In this document: piece by piece, positions 1-6,715 of the stretch | Layout: each line of letters begins with the position of its first letter | Numbering within the stretch: position 1 is the stretch's first letter | Assembly (NCBI GenBank): GCA_013043915.1 | Contig: JABEVH010000158.1 | Location: 1-13,153, forward strand | Direction of reading: 5' to 3' | From: Pseudomonadales bacterium | Lineage (GTDB): Bacteria; Pseudomonadota; Gammaproteobacteria; Pseudomonadales; Moraxellaceae | Length of the DNA: 13,153 nt | Program-made: the position numbers and the translations under genes | Notes under the pieces: model-generated | Told to the model about the DNA's origin: nothing | Database searches by the model: none | Seen by the model: only the letters and a program-made list of their open reading frames with translations

Positions 1-268
1 ACGATTTGCGCCGCATGGGGCCGTGCAGCCGAAACAGTTGGATTATTATTTGGATGAATTCGTATTTCGGTTTAACCGCTGTGCCTCAAAATCGCGTGGT
101 TTGCTCATTTACCGATTACTTCAACAGGCGGTTGTGACACCTCCGATAACGTACAAGGCGGTCATAGGAAAGAGAAGCGGAAAATCGTGAAATTGAACCC
201 TGTGGAGCTAAAGGGATACCAAGTTGGTATAGGCAGTATAGTGCCCATAATCAACAGCATGCTTATAT
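1..268 (+). mobile_element. right-hand end of an IS1595-family insertion sequence (boundary approximate)
   Basis: This covers the transposase C-terminus plus a short non-coding tail. IS1595 elements normally carry only a few tens of bases between the transposase stop and the terminal inverted repeat. The right inverted repeat should therefore lie within about 100 bp after base 190. The left end is not in the window, so neither the inverted repeat nor the 8-bp target duplication can be identified by comparison. The end coordinate is an estimate. Confidence 0.4.
2..190 (+). CDS. IS1595-family (ISXO2-like) transposase, C-terminal fragment
   Basis: The frame beginning at base 2 is open from the window edge to a TGA at 188-190. 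It encodes the last 62 residues or so of a DDE-type transposase. The recognisable part is YYLDEFVFRFNR followed by a SRGLLIYRLLQQAV segment and a Thr-Tyr-Lys tail, which is the typical C-terminal end of the ISXO2-like transposase domain of IS1595-family elements. The catalytic DDN residues would lie further upstream, outside the window, so activity cannot be judged. One deviation is visible: the usual Arg-Arg after FRFN reads Arg-Cys-Ala here. The family call rests on recognising this C-terminal signature. The upstream extent is unknown. Confidence 0.85.
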   Translation, partial: RFAPHGAVQPKQLDYYLDEFVFRFNRCASKSRGLLIYRLLQQAVVTPPITYKAVIGKRSGKS

Positions 269-336
269 CCCCGTCCTGCCCCTGAGAATATTGGGGTCTA
301 TCGAAGATCCTGTAAGGATGGAAACGACGGGGTTTT
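269..336. other. G/C-rich foldable element in the IS-lipoprotein gap
   Basis: In the gap 191-362 there is no credible gene, but there is nested dyad symmetry. CCCCGTC at 269-275 can pair with GACGGGG at 326-332. Inside it, CCCC at 279-282 can pair with GGGG at 293-296, and ATCCT at 307-311 with AGGAT at 315-319. This gives a possible three-way junction, followed on the plus strand by TTTT (333-336). It could act as a terminator for the minus-strand lipoprotein gene, as part of the IS end, or have no function. The two CCCC and two GGGG blocks could also swap partners. Confidence 0.3.
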
Positions 337-362
337 ACGCACAAACTGATAAACCTCTAGCG

Positions 363-1145
363 CTAACGGAATAAATTCCGCATCCAATCAGGCATCCAGT
401 CGGTCTTGCGATCAACAGCATTTTGCATCTGACTGGTATCTGCACCTAGCACAGGGGTATAGCGCTCGTGTACACCATGGTCAGGGTCAAGAATTTCAAG
501 CTGGCCATAACGTACATTATGATCGTGAGGATACAGATCAAAAGGTTTCCATAAAGGTTCTCGGTCATAATCAAAAAATTGACCGGAGTCTTCCAGAACC
601 GTCTTGCGCAGATCAGGTAAAGCTTGCGCAGCGGTTTGTTGCTGCAGTGGACCTGAAATCAACAAGTTACTATCCTGATGGTCTTTATCCACCTTACGTT
701 CTTCGTCATAGCGAAAATAATAGGCTTTAGCCCCTGCTACACGCATATGCGTTTCAAAAATAACCTTAAAATTGAAAATTGAAAAAGCTCGTTTAGCCAT
801 CAGATAGTAATCACCTGCTGGCAACTCAAGCCAGAAATACCCACCTCCTTTCAATCCATAAACACGCTGTCCATTAACAAAAAAACTGGGAGTTTCTGCT
901 TCATCCTGAGACCAGCGCGTCATCGGTCGGTAGATGTAAACAATAGCATCTCGCGAGTCCAGAGGCTGAACCGGTTCAAACAAGGTACCCTTAACCGGAG
1001 AAATGGCATCACCGGCTGTCGTAGTATGTAATATTGACGACGATAGTTTTTGATCAAGATTGGACTTGATGTTCACCCAGGTCATATCACTGCAGGCAGA
1101 GATGGCCAAAGTTGCCAGCACCACCAGTTCCTTATGTCCTCGCAT
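363..1145 (-). CDS. DUF2846-like predicted outer-membrane lipoprotein
   Basis: This 260-residue protein begins with a short lipoprotein signal (MRGHKELVVLATLAISAC), lipobox I-S-A-C with Cys18 as the lipidated residue. Ser at +2 favours outer-membrane sorting. Residues of about 66-150 resemble DUF2846: an Ala-Ile-Val-Tyr-Ile-Tyr-Arg-Pro strand, then FFVNGQRVYGLKGGGYFWLELPAGDYYLMAK. This is the 'small periplasmic beta-sandwich on a lipid anchor' pattern seen in many proteobacterial lipoproteins of unknown function. The last 100 or so residues are rich in charged and aromatic residues and I do not recognise them. The start ATG at 1145 is preceded by a purine-rich GAGGGGAAGAG stretch. The gene is divergent from the pentapeptide-repeat cluster and ends near the IS remnant. 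No biochemical function can be assigned. Confidence 0.8.
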   Translation of the reverse strand: MRGHKELVVLATLAISACSDMTWVNIKSNLDQKLSSSILHTTTAGDAISPVKGTLFEPVQPLDSRDAIVYIYRPMTRWSQDEAETPSFFVNGQRVYGLKGGGYFWLELPAGDYYLMAKRAFSIFNFKVIFETHMRVAGAKAYYFRYDEERKVDKDHQDSNLLISGPLQQQTAAQALPDLRKTVLEDSGQFFDYDREPLWKPFDLYPHDHNVRYGQLEILDPDHGVHERYTPVLGADTSQMQNAVDRKTDWMPDWMRNLFR

Positions 1146-1289
1146 TAACTCTTCCCCTCACCCTGAGACCGGCCACCGGGTAGCCTATTTTATTGTTATG
1201 ACGGCAACCGCCGACCCTGACTAAGATACCAGCTTGAGTGTACACCTGACCAGTATGACGCATTTGCTAACAATCACGCCATCAGCATC

Positions 1290-1295
1290 TATACT
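1290..1295 (+). promoter_or_regulatory. possible -10 element for the pentapeptide-repeat cluster
   Basis: TATACT lies 30 bases upstream of the start at 1326. The best-looking upstream hexamer is TTGCTA at 1264-1269, but the 20-base spacer is too long for a good sigma-70 promoter. Only the -10 is therefore offered. Confidence 0.3.
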
Positions 1296-1325
1296 GAAAA
1301 TAGTTCTTGACGAGGTGATGTTATC

Positions 1326-1667
1326 ATGTCCATTCCATCAAAAATTGATCATCCCCTGTACCGACTGTTACAGGATGAAGATATCGCAGCTTTTAATGAA
1401 GCCCGCAAACGTGGCGAGACTTGTGATCTTTCCAATGCCTTATTGCGTGGACTTGATCTGCGCAATATGGATGCAAGCGGCCTGAATATGAGTGGAGCCT
1501 ACCTGCGACAGGCTGATCTGCGCGGCATCGATTTTCGTGAAACGAATCTAGAAGGTGCCAGTATCTGTGAAGCCAAGATTTCTGGCGTATTCTTTCCTAA
1601 AGAACTACACCCCCATGAGATATTCATGTCAGTGGAACGGGGTACACGCATGCGTTATCACCCATGA
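1326..1667 (+). CDS. small pentapeptide-repeat protein
   Basis: This 113-residue soluble protein has no signal peptide. Residues of about 38-89 form roughly ten consecutive A(D/N)LXX-type pentapeptides (for example ALLRG LDLRN, then ADLRG IDFRE TNLEG). These are expected to fold into two to three turns of a right-handed quadrilateral beta-helix. The N-terminal 30 residues (HPLYRLLQDEDIAAFN) are helical and carry the 'short domain before the repeats' layout of a conserved gammaproteobacterial family. A Phe-Phe-Pro-Lys-Glu motif ends the repeat region. The helix is much shorter than in gyrase-protecting Qnr/MfpA proteins (about 200 residues), so a DNA-mimic role is not supported. GAGGTG at 1312-1317 is a good ribosome-binding site, 8 bases from the ATG. 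The stop overlaps the next start (ATGA), implying coupled translation. Confidence 0.85.
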   Translation: MSIPSKIDHPLYRLLQDEDIAAFNEARKRGETCDLSNALLRGLDLRNMDASGLNMSGAYLRQADLRGIDFRETNLEGASICEAKISGVFFPKELHPHEIFMSVERGTRMRYHP

Positions 1668-2080
1668 AATGGATGATTCTGCTCTGCCTGATGGGCATCA
1701 GTGCTTGTAGCTATGAGCGTAGGGAACATTACCCTGCTACGCATGCCGTAGTCAGGCTGGTGGTCTCACAACGTCTAGATGCCGGCGGCCAACCCCGGGT
1801 GGACACCTCAGAACTCAGCCGAAAAGTTAGCAGCGTGTACGCAGACCTTTGGGTTTATGATGGTTCAGAGGGTGAACATACCATCACTTGCCGACTTTAT
1901 AGCCTACACGGACAGTTACGTGATGAACAGGAGTTAGCCGCCATCGCCCGCCCGCATGTAGCTTTGCATCGCATGTGCAGCTTCACCCTGCAGCCCTATG
2001 ACCCTCCGGGGTCGTGGTCGCTACATGTGCTGATGGATGGACAACCTTTGATCCAGCGGCGGCTGGCCGTTAACCCTTGA
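1664..2080 (+). CDS. small predicted lipoprotein of unknown function
   Basis: This is a 138-residue protein with a lipoprotein signal: MKWMILLCLMGISAC, lipobox I-S-A-C, Cys15 lipidated, Ser at +2 consistent with the outer membrane. The mature part alternates hydrophobic and polar residues (AVVRLVVSQRL, ADLWVYDG, WSLHVLMDG). It contains two further Cys (in HTITCRLY and HRMCSFTL) that could form a disulfide, which suggests a compact beta-sandwich. I do not recognise a family. The start codon overlaps the stop of the pentapeptide-repeat gene (ATGA at 1664-1667). The stop overlaps a TTG start of the arginase-family gene (TTGA at 2077-2080). The three genes therefore look translationally coupled. 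Confidence 0.75.
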   Translation: MKWMILLCLMGISACSYERREHYPATHAVVRLVVSQRLDAGGQPRVDTSELSRKVSSVYADLWVYDGSEGEHTITCRLYSLHGQLRDEQELAAIARPHVALHRMCSFTLQPYDPPGSWSLHVLMDGQPLIQRRLAVNP

Positions 2081-2941
2081 AATCACGGCTGCTAGGTGCT
2101 GCTCTGGCCAGCGGAGGCAAACGTCGCGGCAATCGCCTTGCTCCTTATGCTCTGCATCCCATGCGGCCCAACTTCATCGTTCATGAGCGTAGCAGTCTTT
2201 TGCTACCCTGGCCTGACGTTGCTGATACAGCCATTGCCTCAGCTCGGTCTTTATCCGCTCGCAGCGCCTTATGGCGTCGAGGTGGAGTACGCCCCTTATT
2301 GGTAGGGGGGGGATCATTCTGAGGCCATAGGATTCTGGGCTGGCATCGCTTCGGTACGAAATCGTCCTTTGGGCATGATCTGGATCGATGCCCATATGGA
2401 TAGCCATACGCCGGACACCTCATTGAGCCACCGCTTGCACGGCATGCCTCTGGCGGTACTGCTGGGTCAGGGCGATACACGCTGGCAAACCATCTGCCCA
2501 ACCCCGGTTCTCGACCTCAGGGGGTGTACACTGATAGGTTTTCGTAGCTTTGAAGCCGAGGAAATAAAACTCCTCGAACACTTAGGCATTACATTGATCA
2601 GTATCCACGAGCTGCGCAGCCAAGGCTGGCCGGCCATCTGGCACCAAGCCTTACTACGGGCGCGCAGCTGCGCCGGGGGATATGGTATTAGTCTGGATCT
2701 CGATGCCCTGTCCCCTCACCTCGCCCCGGGGGTGAGCGTACCCGAACCATGCGGCATAGATATTCGTCATCTGCAAAGGCAACTGAAATCCTGTCGCTAC
2801 GACACTAAATTATTGGCACTTGAAATCGCAGAATTTAACCCACGCCAAGATGTACGGGGGCGCACAGCTAAACTTGTACGCCAATTATTACAGGATCAAG
2901 GTATCACAAGGCACCCAGCATACCCCAAGGGTGTTGTGTGA
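2077..2941 (+). pseudogene. arginase-family (ureohydrolase) gene with a +1 frameshift in a G8 tract
   Basis: Ureohydrolases (arginase, agmatinase, formimidoylglutamase) hydrolyse guanidino groups using two Mn2+ ions. The first part, from a TTG start, reads LLGAALASGGKRRGNRLAP, a standard arginase N-terminus, and continues to PLLVGG at codon 78. Eight Gs at 2305-2312 then shift the frame, and a TGA stops it at 2320-2322. Seven Gs would give LVGGDHSEAIGFWAGIA and an uninterrupted 287-residue protein, rather short for the family. With the frame repaired, all Mn ligands are present: His80, Asp104/His106/Asp108 (WIDAHMD), Asp207/Asp209 (SLDLD) and Glu252 (AEFNP). Two conserved positions differ: the usual Ser-Gly-Asn of the substrate loop is Ser-His-Arg, and DP after the SxDxD motif is SP. 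It could be a pseudogene, a phase-variable gene or a sequencing error. The reading frame downstream of the slip is fully intact. Confidence 0.85.
2305..2312 (+). repeat. G8 homopolymer at the arginase GGDH motif
   Basis: Eight consecutive G residues encode the Gly-Gly of GGDH. Seven would restore the frame. Tracts of this length are prone to slipped-strand mispairing during replication and to sequencing error. Confidence 0.95.
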
Positions 2942-3299
2942 TGGCTACCGAAATGATAAATGCATAAATCAACAAAGCCGACAAGCCCAAACCCGCACGA
3001 ACCCACGCGTTTGAAGCGCGTAGCGCCTGCCACCCCAGGAGGATGTAAAGTAGCAAGGCGACCATTTTGACTAACATCCAGGCTTGAAAACCACCTAAGA
3101 GCATGACCATCAACAATCCTGCGCCCAGCAACAGTGTATCATTGATATGAGGGAACACACGCCACCAGCGCAGCTCTCGCCAAGCCCAGCCTAGTCCTCC
3201 TCCTATCCATCGCGCCAAAAACAACAACAGACTCAAAACCACAGCCATCACATGAATGGATTTGATGACGTCAAACACACTGATTACTCCATGCGGCAT
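2904..3299 (-). CDS. SirB2-family inner-membrane protein
   Basis: This is a 131-residue integral membrane protein with four predicted transmembrane segments: VMAVVLSLLLFLARWIG, then DTLLLGAGLLMVMLLGG, VKMVALLLYILLGWQAL and SALLIYAFIISVAI. Its layout matches the SirB/SirB2 family (IKSIHV near the start, PHxxDTLLL in the middle, an ITQHPWG end). The molecular role of this family is not established, despite its historical association with invasion gene regulation. I chose the ATG at 3299 because GGGGAGG at 3306-3312 lies 6 bases upstream of it. An in-frame ATG at 3323 would add eight residues but has no such site. The 3' end overlaps the arginase-family gene by 38 bases tail to tail. Confidence 0.85.
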   Translation of the reverse strand: MPHGVISVFDVIKSIHVMAVVLSLLLFLARWIGGGLGWAWRELRWWRVFPHINDTLLLGAGLLMVMLLGGFQAWMLVKMVALLLYILLGWQALRASNAWVRAGLGLSALLIYAFIISVAITQHPWGMLGAL

Positions 3300-3305
3300 C
3301 CTAAA

Positions 3306-3312
3306 CCTCCCC
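3306..3312 (-). promoter_or_regulatory. strong Shine-Dalgarno of the SirB2 gene
   Basis: GGGGAGG on the minus strand, 6 bases before the ATG at 3299. It lies inside the longer alternative reading frame, so it decides in favour of the shorter start. Confidence 0.8.
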
Positions 3313-3419
3313 ATGTCTACCACTGAAAAGATTGTGGTCTACGGAAAGCGAGGGAATTCTCGCGGTCGTGGGGTTGACGCATGCTAACATACGACAGGTT
3401 CAGCAAGACTGTTTAGCTC

Positions 3420-3899
3420 ATGCACCATTCCAAGACCATGTTGACTTCACCCTGTGTCGGGTTGTGCTCTACATCATCGCTCGGGGATAATGTTTGCCGG
3501 GGATGCCTGCGTTATGCTCATGAGGTTACCTATTGGAACGGTTACTCCGATCATCTTAAACAACAGGTATGGCAACGCCTCTCCCAGCAAGCTGAGACCA
3601 TCATCTTTCAGCACATACGTATCCGAGATCCGGATCTCTGGCAAGTTGCCCAGTCCAACTTGCCAGAACGTTGGCAACATAGCCCTCCGGTCTATCGGTT
3701 GTGGGCATGGCTGCGAATGGCCCCCTCAGCTACAACATGGCAAGATACTGGACTTGAGCCCTTAAATATTAAGGATATAACCCAACTAAGGCAAAGCATC
3801 GAACAGAAACTTTTTAACCTGGCTGAAGCGAGTTGGAATTATGCCTATGGGCGTTACACCTGCACAGAATCATCGACACAGCGTGGAAATTCAAGATGA
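3420..3899 (+). CDS. DUF1289 domain-containing protein
   Basis: This is a soluble 159-residue protein. The DUF1289 domain (about residues 10-55) has the four family cysteines in a Cys-x3-Cys ... Cys-x2-Cys arrangement (Cys12, Cys16, Cys26, Cys29) within SPCVGLC and CRGCLRYAHE, followed by the conserved Trp-Asn-Gly-Tyr. The cysteines presumably bind a metal, most likely zinc; that is inference. The C-terminal 100 residues are predicted helical and make this a longer version than the 60-80 residue minimal DUF1289 proteins. Neither the ATG at 3420 nor the one at 3438 (MLTSPC) has a convincing ribosome-binding site, so the start is uncertain. The last 46 bases overlap the convergent histidine kinase gene. 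The function of the family is unknown. Confidence 0.8.
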   Translation: MHHSKTMLTSPCVGLCSTSSLGDNVCRGCLRYAHEVTYWNGYSDHLKQQVWQRLSQQAETIIFQHIRIRDPDLWQVAQSNLPERWQHSPPVYRLWAWLRMAPSATTWQDTGLEPLNIKDITQLRQSIEQKLFNLAEASWNYAYGRYTCTESSTQRGNSR

Positions 3900-5239
3900 A
3901 AGGCGGTGCCGCATCCCGGCATACTCTCCACGTCTATACTCCCCTTCAAACGGGAAGTGACCAATTTATAGACCAGAAACAACCCGACGCCAGATCCTCC
4001 CTGCCCCACTTTGGTGGTATAAAAAGGATCAAAAATTTTAGATCGATGTTCATCCGCAATACCACAACCATCATCAGCAAAGGTAAGTTTGATTTTATGA
4101 TCGTCCACCAGCTTAGCTTGAATTTTAATGTTTCCGCGTGAGCGATCAGCAAAGGCATGCAAACGAGCATTCACCAACATATTGGTCAAAACCTGCCCCA
4201 ATACACCAGGATACCCTTCAATTACAAGATCTTGAGGATGTACCTGCACATCATAATCAATAGCAACACCTTTGATGGTAGCTTTGAAGATAGTCAGGTT
4301 GTCCTCAATCACATGACGTAACGGACAAGCCCTACGCCGCTCACTGCTCTGATCAATAGCCATTTGCTTGAAGGAACCGATCAGGTCGGCCGCCTTTTCT
4401 ATATTGCGCAGAACCAGATCGGTAGCCTGCTGGACCTCATCGACAAACTCCATAAATTCATGTCGGCTCAGGGTATGGTTACTGATTTTTAGTACCATCT
4501 GCTGCAAACAGTCCCTCATATAACTGACGGAAAGAACAGCATTGCCGATGGGGGTATTCAGTTCATGCACCACGCCAGCTACCAGAGCTCCCAGGTTGGC
4601 CAGTTTTTCGCGTTGAATCAATATGGCCTGAGTTTTTTGCAGATTTTCCAAAGCAGAGCGCAGTTCATAGGTCCGTTCCTCGACCTTGTGCTCCAGATTC
4701 AGTTGATAGCTCTGTAATTGCAAGTCGGTACGTTCCCGGTCAAGCACCAAGGCCACCAAGTGCATACCCACTTCCAGACGCTCCCAGTGCTTAGGATCAG
4801 GAGCCTTGACTTCAGGATAGTACATAGCCAGAGAACCCATCACAGGCTCGTGTTCGCCTAAGCGAATAGGGAGGGACCAACAAGAACGCAGACCATGCTC
4901 AAGCGCTAAATGTTTGTACTCGGCCCACAAGGGATCTTGCTCGATATCCGTGACCACAACAGGCTCACCACGATACATCGCCGTACCGCAAGAGCCGGCA
5001 TGAGGTCCTATTTCCAGACCACTGAGCTGGTCAGTAAATGCTGGTGGCAAGGAAGGAGCTGAAAGAGGGCGCAAGCGCTTACCCGTTTCATCAAGAGCGA
5101 TGACCGAACAATAAAGCCCTGGAATTCCATTTTCAATTTCAAGCAACAGGCGATTCAGCACAATGGTCACCGGCTGACGCTTGACCATCATCTCCAATAA
5201 CTGATTTTGCTGTTGCAATAAAACGTTTGCATCATGCAT
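3854..5239 (-). CDS. cytosolic GAF-domain sensor histidine kinase
   Basis: This is a 461-residue kinase without transmembrane segments. Residues of about 20-165 form a GAF domain (GPHAGSCGTAMYRGEPVVV, then a Trp-Ser-Leu-Pro-Ile strand). Residues 170-215 form a coiled-coil linker. The H-box is VHELNTPIGNA with His225 as the probable phosphoacceptor. The ATPase domain shows an N-box (Asn353, Asn357 in LTNMLVNARLHAF), G1 (DDGCGI at 389-394), F-box (FDPFYTT at 403-409) and G2 (GQGGSGVGL at 412-420), all intact. The HELNTP H-box is a recognised variant in soluble kinases. No response regulator is encoded nearby, so the partner is unknown. Its start is 27 bases after the thrB stop and it is probably the last gene of the gpsA-sixA-thrB transcript. 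Its end overlaps the DUF1289 gene on the other strand. Confidence 0.9.
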   Translation of the reverse strand: MHDANVLLQQQNQLLEMMVKRQPVTIVLNRLLLEIENGIPGLYCSVIALDETGKRLRPLSAPSLPPAFTDQLSGLEIGPHAGSCGTAMYRGEPVVVTDIEQDPLWAEYKHLALEHGLRSCWSLPIRLGEHEPVMGSLAMYYPEVKAPDPKHWERLEVGMHLVALVLDRERTDLQLQSYQLNLEHKVEERTYELRSALENLQKTQAILIQREKLANLGALVAGVVHELNTPIGNAVLSVSYMRDCLQQMVLKISNHTLSRHEFMEFVDEVQQATDLVLRNIEKAADLIGSFKQMAIDQSSERRRACPLRHVIEDNLTIFKATIKGVAIDYDVQVHPQDLVIEGYPGVLGQVLTNMLVNARLHAFADRSRGNIKIQAKLVDDHKIKLTFADDGCGIADEHRSKIFDPFYTTKVGQGGSGVGLFLVYKLVTSRLKGSIDVESMPGCGTAFHLEFPRCVDDSVQV

Positions 5240-5266
5240 ACGTCAAACTCGGCCAACACGCTTAGA

Positions 5267-6229
5267 TCAGTTTATCAGATTTTGCAAAGAATAGGTACTT
5301 TCGTGCCATTCATTGGCACGCATACAATTCAAAACTAAACGAAACTCCTCGGGGTCTTTGCGCAAAACATTTTTTTCATCAACATGTTGCACAAAGGCAA
5401 AGCAACGAGAGAGGTAAAAGCGCAGCGCTGAAACCACCAGCAAAGAGGGCCATGCCTCAAATTCAGCGTCCTTCAACGGACGTACGGCATGGTAAGCCTT
5501 GAGCAACGCCGAAGCGCGGCTGACATCCAGGCGCCCATCAACAAAACGACACCAGTCGTGTATGCAGACAGCAAGATCATAAGCCCATGCATCTCGCCCA
5601 GCGACATAAAAATCCAGCACAGCGCTGATATGTCCCTCTTGCCACAACATGTTGTCACGAAATAGATCAGCATGTATACCACCCACAGGCAAGTCTTGCC
5701 ACGGCAAACTGAGATCCTCCTGCAGAGCCCAAGAGATCAAATCAACGTCATCTGAGCGTAACCGCGGAATGACTTGTCGCGCTGTTGCTAATCGCCATGC
5801 TCTACCGCGCGGATTCATAGGACCTGGCCAATCCTGCATAAGCCCATGCAACGTAGCCAAGCACTTACCTACTTGGCTGACCGCCTTTACATCAACCTCT
5901 TCCAGGGACTTTCCGTGACAACGTTGCACCAAAGCAGCAGGCTTAGATACCAGTGAGCTAAATAAGCGCCCATCGATTTGTGGGCAAGGTAATGGAACCG
6001 GCATGCCCGCCGCATGTAAACGCTGCATTAAATCCAGATAGACCTGAACATCAGCGACATCTAAGGACTCAAACAGGGTTAAAACCCACGATCCTGAAGA
6101 TGTCTCCAAAAAATAATTACTGTTTTGTACACCCCCGGAGATCGGCAGCAGGGACGTAAATTCACCCACTTGATAAAGTTGCAGCCACGAGGACACCCTT
6201 TCGGGTGTTACTTGAGTAAAAACCGACAT
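5267..6229 (-). CDS. thrB: homoserine kinase, type II (aminoglycoside-phosphotransferase fold)
   Basis: Homoserine kinase makes O-phosphohomoserine from homoserine and ATP, the penultimate step of threonine synthesis. The 320-residue product, beginning MSVFTQVTPE, matches the APH-fold homoserine kinases of proteobacteria, which are unrelated to the GHMP-type ThrB of E. coli. Visible signatures are SGGVQNSNYF near residue 35, VLTLFE at 49-54, the catalytic loop HADLFRDN at 186-193 (His186, Asp188, Asn193) and the metal-binding LDFY at 205-208 (Asp206). I chose the ATG at 6229 because the family starts with MSVFT and because it forms a TGATG overlap with the sixA stop. An in-frame ATG at 6247 would add six residues inside sixA. 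No other thr gene is nearby. Confidence 0.88.
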   Translation of the reverse strand: MSVFTQVTPERVSSWLQLYQVGEFTSLLPISGGVQNSNYFLETSSGSWVLTLFESLDVADVQVYLDLMQRLHAAGMPVPLPCPQIDGRLFSSLVSKPAALVQRCHGKSLEEVDVKAVSQVGKCLATLHGLMQDWPGPMNPRGRAWRLATARQVIPRLRSDDVDLISWALQEDLSLPWQDLPVGGIHADLFRDNMLWQEGHISAVLDFYVAGRDAWAYDLAVCIHDWCRFVDGRLDVSRASALLKAYHAVRPLKDAEFEAWPSLLVVSALRFYLSRCFAFVQHVDEKNVLRKDPEEFRLVLNCMRANEWHESTYSLQNLIN

Positions 6230-6690
6230 CAGCCCCAGGTCCGCCATCGTTCTGCCATACCGGCGGCAACCCCACCCTCGGCAAAATCAAAACCATGTAC
6301 CCCGGCGGTAGGCAAGGGATAATGAGATGAGGCCTGCCCGTCCTTAAAAAGGCCTGCCAGCCGACTCAACAAGGGCATGTGAGTGACCAGCACCAGCCAT
6401 GAGTGATCACAGGACTGCAAACGTCTTAAAACATGAAGAGGATCCCCTTCAGGAGCCAGCTCAGGCCAGGTCTCTAGAATCTTACCACCCACCACCTCAG
6501 CCACTTCTGCCGCAGTTTCAACAGCGCGCCTATACGGACTGGAAATCAACGTGGCTTGTTGCCATAAATCCGACAACTCATGCGCTCGCTGCTGAGCTTC
6601 TATACGGCCATGTTCAGTTAAACCACGACCCGCATCACCCGAAACGACAGCCGTTTCAGCTTGACCATGACGCATCACCCATATACGCAT
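6229..6690 (-). CDS. sixA: phosphohistidine phosphatase SixA
   Basis: SixA is a small single-domain member of the histidine phosphatase superfamily that removes phosphate from phosphohistidine, in E. coli from the HPt domain of ArcB and from nitrogen-PTS components. The 153-residue product starts MRIWVMRHGQAE, with the catalytic Arg7-His8-Gly9. Further conserved elements are SPYRRAVETA (Arg55 in the phosphate pocket) and VTHMPLL with the second His104. Length is close to the 161 residues of E. coli SixA. I chose the ATG at 6690; GTG codons at 6696 and 6693 immediately precede it in frame, and a GGGGTGGTGG stretch lies upstream. It follows gpsA by about 25 bases and overlaps thrB by one base (TGATG). 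Confidence 0.9.
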   Translation of the reverse strand: MRIWVMRHGQAETAVVSGDAGRGLTEHGRIEAQQRAHELSDLWQQATLISSPYRRAVETAAEVAEVVGGKILETWPELAPEGDPLHVLRRLQSCDHSWLVLVTHMPLLSRLAGLFKDGQASSHYPLPTAGVHGFDFAEGGVAAGMAERWRTWG

Positions 6691-6715
6691 CACCACAGAC
6701 CACCACCCCGATTAA

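Noticed and set aside
162..344. 60-residue minus-strand reading frame across the IS tail
   Set aside because: It overlaps the transposase 3' end in antisense, has no ribosome-binding site that I can see and resembles spurious frames annotated at IS ends.
1326..1667. Pentapeptide-repeat protein as a Qnr/MfpA-like gyrase-protection factor
   Set aside because: The repeat region is only about 52 residues, far too short for the DNA-mimicking helix of that group.
2181..2501. 106-residue minus-strand reading frame opposite the arginase-family gene
   Set aside because: It looked like an alternative to the broken gene, but the plus strand carries clear ureohydrolase motifs on both sides of the frameshift.
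3374..3390. TTGACG with TAACAT as a promoter of the DUF1289 gene
   Set aside because: The spacer is only 5 bases, so the two cannot act together; no better pair was found.
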